Origin: Defluviitaleaceae bacterium | Lineage (GTDB): Bacteria > Bacillota > Clostridia > Lachnospirales > UBA5962 | Direction: 5' to 3' | DNA length: 6,025 bases | NCBI GenBank assembly: GCA_009780765.1 | Contig: WQZK01000121.1 | Location: forward strand, 1-6,025 | Part shown: positions 4,415 to 6,025 of the stretch, in pieces | How the letters are laid out: every line of letters starts with the position of its first letter | How positions within the stretch are numbered: position 1 is the stretch's first letter | Program-made: the position numbers and the translations under genes | Notes under the pieces: generated by a model | The model's input: the letters and a program-made list of their open reading frames with translations, nothing else | Told to the model about the DNA's origin: nothing | The model's database searches: none

Positions 4415-5668
4415 ATGCAAAAACTATTTAATGAAAACCGTGATTTTCGATTTTTCTTAATTTTTTCAACTTTTTATGGTGTTGGAAGCGGGATATTTGG
4501 CATTTTTATGATGTGGGTAATCCACGCAATGTATCAAAATCCAATGTACACAGGGATTGCTGGCTTTGCGTTTTCAGTTCCTGCAATCGCAAGCTTTATA
4601 ATAGGCCCTTTTGTTGATAGGTGGAACAAAATAAAGGTAGTTCGAGCATCATGTTTTATAAGGTCTTGCATGGTTTTAGTTTTAATAATTGTTCCTTATT
4701 TTTATAGCCCTAGCGTTTGGTTTTTTCACCTTGCTATTTTGGTGTTTAGTATCTCGGGCGTATTTAGTGCCCCTGCATTTGCAGCACTTTTGCCTAGAAT
4801 TGTGGATAGCGAAGATTTAGTTAAAGCAAATGCACTTATGAGTATTGTTGGTATTATGGGCGGAGCCTCTGTTGGTGTTGTGCTTTACATGCTTATGGTT
4901 CGTGGAGCTGGTTTTGAGCTGGTTTATACAGTTAATGTAGTCGTTCTAATCATGGCATTACTTTCTTCTTTTTTGGTGCGTAATAAAGAGCAAAAAAACA
5001 TTTCTGATAAATCTGATAAAAACGCCATAAAAATATATTTAGGCGAACTTAAATCGGGATTTGCCTTTATTAAAAAAGGTGTGCTTTTGCCTATAGTTAT
5101 TGCCATAGTTTCAATGAACTTTTTTGCAGAAGTTTCTTATGTTAATATACCGATGTTTGCAGAACTTCACCTTGGCACGGCTTCTGGCTATATTATTCTT
5201 TCAGCATTTGCACTGGCTGGCGGAGTTGTTGGCTCTTATATAAGCCGAATTGTGGAAACAAAGTTTGAATTGTGGAAACTCCTAGTTGTTGGATTTATTC
5301 TCACTGGCATTGTTCGAATTATTTTTGTACGTGTTATTCCAAATAATTTTACAAGAGCACTTTTGATATATATTCTATACGTTGGGCTTGGTAGTATGCT
5401 TGGTATTTTCTACGGAACTTTAATACAAAAACTTCCGCCAAAGCACTTAATCGGCAGAGTTGCCACAGTGTTTACAAGTTTAGTTGCCATTGCCATTGCC
5501 ATTGGTGCAATTATTGGCGGGCTTGCGGGAACTCTTCTACCTGATGTTGATATGGTTCTAATAATACAAGGCTGCTCTTATATTGTTATTGGATTATGTT
5601 TGTGCCTTTCTGGGCGTATTAGAAAACTGCCTAAAATAAGCGATATTGGGGTTGCAGAACAGAAGTAA
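4415..5668 (+). CDS. MFS exporter, DHA3 (macrolide-efflux-like) family
   Basis: A 417-residue membrane protein of the size and about 12-helix pattern of the major facilitator superfamily, driven by the proton gradient. Landmarks: the motif-A-like loop GPFVDRWNKIKVVRAS (64-79) between helices 2 and 3; SAPAFAALLPRIVDSEDLVKANALMS (118-143), the conserved loop of MefA/DHA3 proteins; a charged central cytoplasmic loop (about 188-222, RNKEQKNISDKSDKNAIK) separating the two halves; and LPPKHLIGRVATVFTSL (340-356), the matching GRV element in the C-terminal half. Related proteins export macrolides or siderophore-like compounds; nothing here fixes the substrate, so it should not be taken as proven macrolide resistance. 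Translation starts at ATG 4415 after GAGGTGATT. It has its own strong promoter and ends 2 bases before a terminator, so it is monocistronic. A (TTGCCA)3 tract at 5484-5501 encodes the AIAIAI part of a helix. Confidence 0.9.
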   Translation: MQKLFNENRDFRFFLIFSTFYGVGSGIFGIFMMWVIHAMYQNPMYTGIAGFAFSVPAIASFIIGPFVDRWNKIKVVRASCFIRSCMVLVLIIVPYFYSPSVWFFHLAILVFSISGVFSAPAFAALLPRIVDSEDLVKANALMSIVGIMGGASVGVVLYMLMVRGAGFELVYTVNVVVLIMALLSSFLVRNKEQKNISDKSDKNAIKIYLGELKSGFAFIKKGVLLPIVIAIVSMNFFAEVSYVNIPMFAELHLGTASGYIILSAFALAGGVVGSYISRIVETKFELWKLLVVGFILTGIVRIIFVRVIPNNFTRALLIYILYVGLGSMLGIFYGTLIQKLPPKHLIGRVATVFTSLVAIAIAIGAIIGGLAGTLLPDVDMVLIIQGCSYIVIGLCLCLSGRIRKLPKISDIGVAEQK

Positions 5669-5670
5669 AT

Positions 5671-5709
5671 AAAAATAAAAGATGGCATCAATACCATCTC
5701 TTATTTTTT
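5671..5709. terminator. Bidirectional terminator between the MFS and kinase genes
   Basis: AGATGG (5680-5685) pairs with CCATCT (5694-5699) around an eight-base loop. After one A-C mismatch the A/T-rich flanks extend the pairing (5671-5678 with 5701-5708), so each strand reads into a U-rich tail. It ends both the plus-strand MFS transcript and the converging minus-strand kinase transcript, and it overlaps the kinase stop codon (5708-5710). Confidence 0.88.
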
Positions 5710-6025
5710 ATGAATTAAAATCAACTGAAACCTCTGTTCCAAGGCCTACCCTGCTTTTTAACGACAATTTCCAACCATAAATATTACATATATGCTTAAC
5801 TATTGAAAGCCCAAGCCCCGTTCCGCCATTTTGCGTGGAGCGGCTTTTTTCTACTCTGTAAAAACGTTCAAATATCCGTGCCTGTTCCTCTGGCGGTATG
5901 CCTATACCATTATCTATAACAAGTAAGCGTAACATTTTTTTATCTTTCTTTACTAATACAGAAACTTTGCCACCATGATTATTATATCTTACAGCGTTTT
6001 CTATAAGATTCTTAACAAGTTCATA
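5708..6025 (-). CDS. Sensor histidine kinase, C-terminal ATPase portion (N-terminus beyond the window)
   Basis: The frame is open from the right edge to TAA at 5708-5710, giving the last 105 residues of a larger protein; the ATG at 5935 is internal. All late motifs of a HATPase_c domain are present in order: N-box YELVKNLIENAVRYNN (1-16, Asn10 for Mg-ATP), G1 box DNGIGIP (38-44), F-box IFERFYRVEKSRS (51-63) and G2 box GGTGLGLSIVKHI (67-79), followed by the terminal strands ending VSVDFNS. The FERFYRVEKSRS...GGTGLGLSIVKH wording is that of PhoR/VanS-like membrane kinases. Sensor domain, membrane segments and the phosphorylated His (HisKA) are upstream of the edge. The kinase is the last gene of its transcript, since a terminator follows at once. 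Its response regulator is probably upstream, outside the window. A link with the exporters is not shown. Confidence 0.95.
   Translation of the reverse strand, partial: YELVKNLIENAVRYNNHGGKVSVLVKKDKKMLRLLVIDNGIGIPPEEQARIFERFYRVEKSRSTQNGGTGLGLSIVKHICNIYGWKLSLKSRVGLGTEVSVDFNS

Noticed and set aside
4924..5106. Minus-strand 60-codon frame inside the MFS gene
   Set aside because: It is antisense to well-conserved MFS sequence and has no supporting signals.

Overview
The window looks like a chromosomal segment of a low-GC Firmicute, most likely a clostridial relative. The DNA is visibly AT-rich, Shine-Dalgarno sites are strong (AGGAGG, GAGGTGATT), promoters are close to the sigma-A consensus, and the protein families (LytTR plus DUF3021, DrrAB-type ABC exporter, DHA3-type MFS, PhoR-like kinase) are typical of that group. 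I see no tRNA, rRNA, CRISPR array, transposase, integrase or other mobile-element signature. The genus is not determined.

Layout from left to right: (1) 1-650, minus strand: a TatD-family metal-dependent hydrolase whose C-terminus runs off the left edge, with its own promoter at 676-706. (2) 754-796: a terminator hairpin closing the next operon. (3) 809-3278, minus strand: a three-gene exporter operon transcribed tetR, then ATPase (DrrA-like), then permease (DrrB-like). It starts from a near-perfect promoter at 3323-3351. ATACAT/ATGTAT half-sites lie over that promoter and again in the tetR-ATPase gap. (4) 3375-4321, plus strand: a divergently transcribed, translationally coupled pair, a receiver-less LytTR DNA-binding protein and a four-helix DUF3021 membrane protein. 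(5) 4354-5668, plus strand: a single MFS exporter of the DHA3/macrolide-efflux type with its own extended -10 promoter. (6) 5671-5709: a terminator serving converging transcripts. (7) 5708-6025, minus strand: the C-terminal ATPase end of a sensor histidine kinase that enters from the right edge.

The centre of the window reads as an exporter locus with two drug- or peptide-type pumps (ABC and MFS) and two local regulators of different logic. One is a soluble TetR-type repressor that probably senses a small ligand and represses itself and the ABC pump. The other is a LytTR protein probably held in check by its membrane partner. The partial kinase may be a third sensor, but its response regulator and targets lie outside the window. 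Substrates cannot be read from the sequence.

I found no clearly undescribed system. The most testable points are the repeated ATACAT-type operator half-sites, the terminator-plus-internal-promoter arrangement after tetR, the closely spaced divergent tetR/LytTR promoters with a LytTR-like half-site, and the unusual TatD sequence where the family normally has a GxHP motif. Two GTG codons that lie inside Shine-Dalgarno sites would mislead start prediction, so starts were moved to the following ATG.
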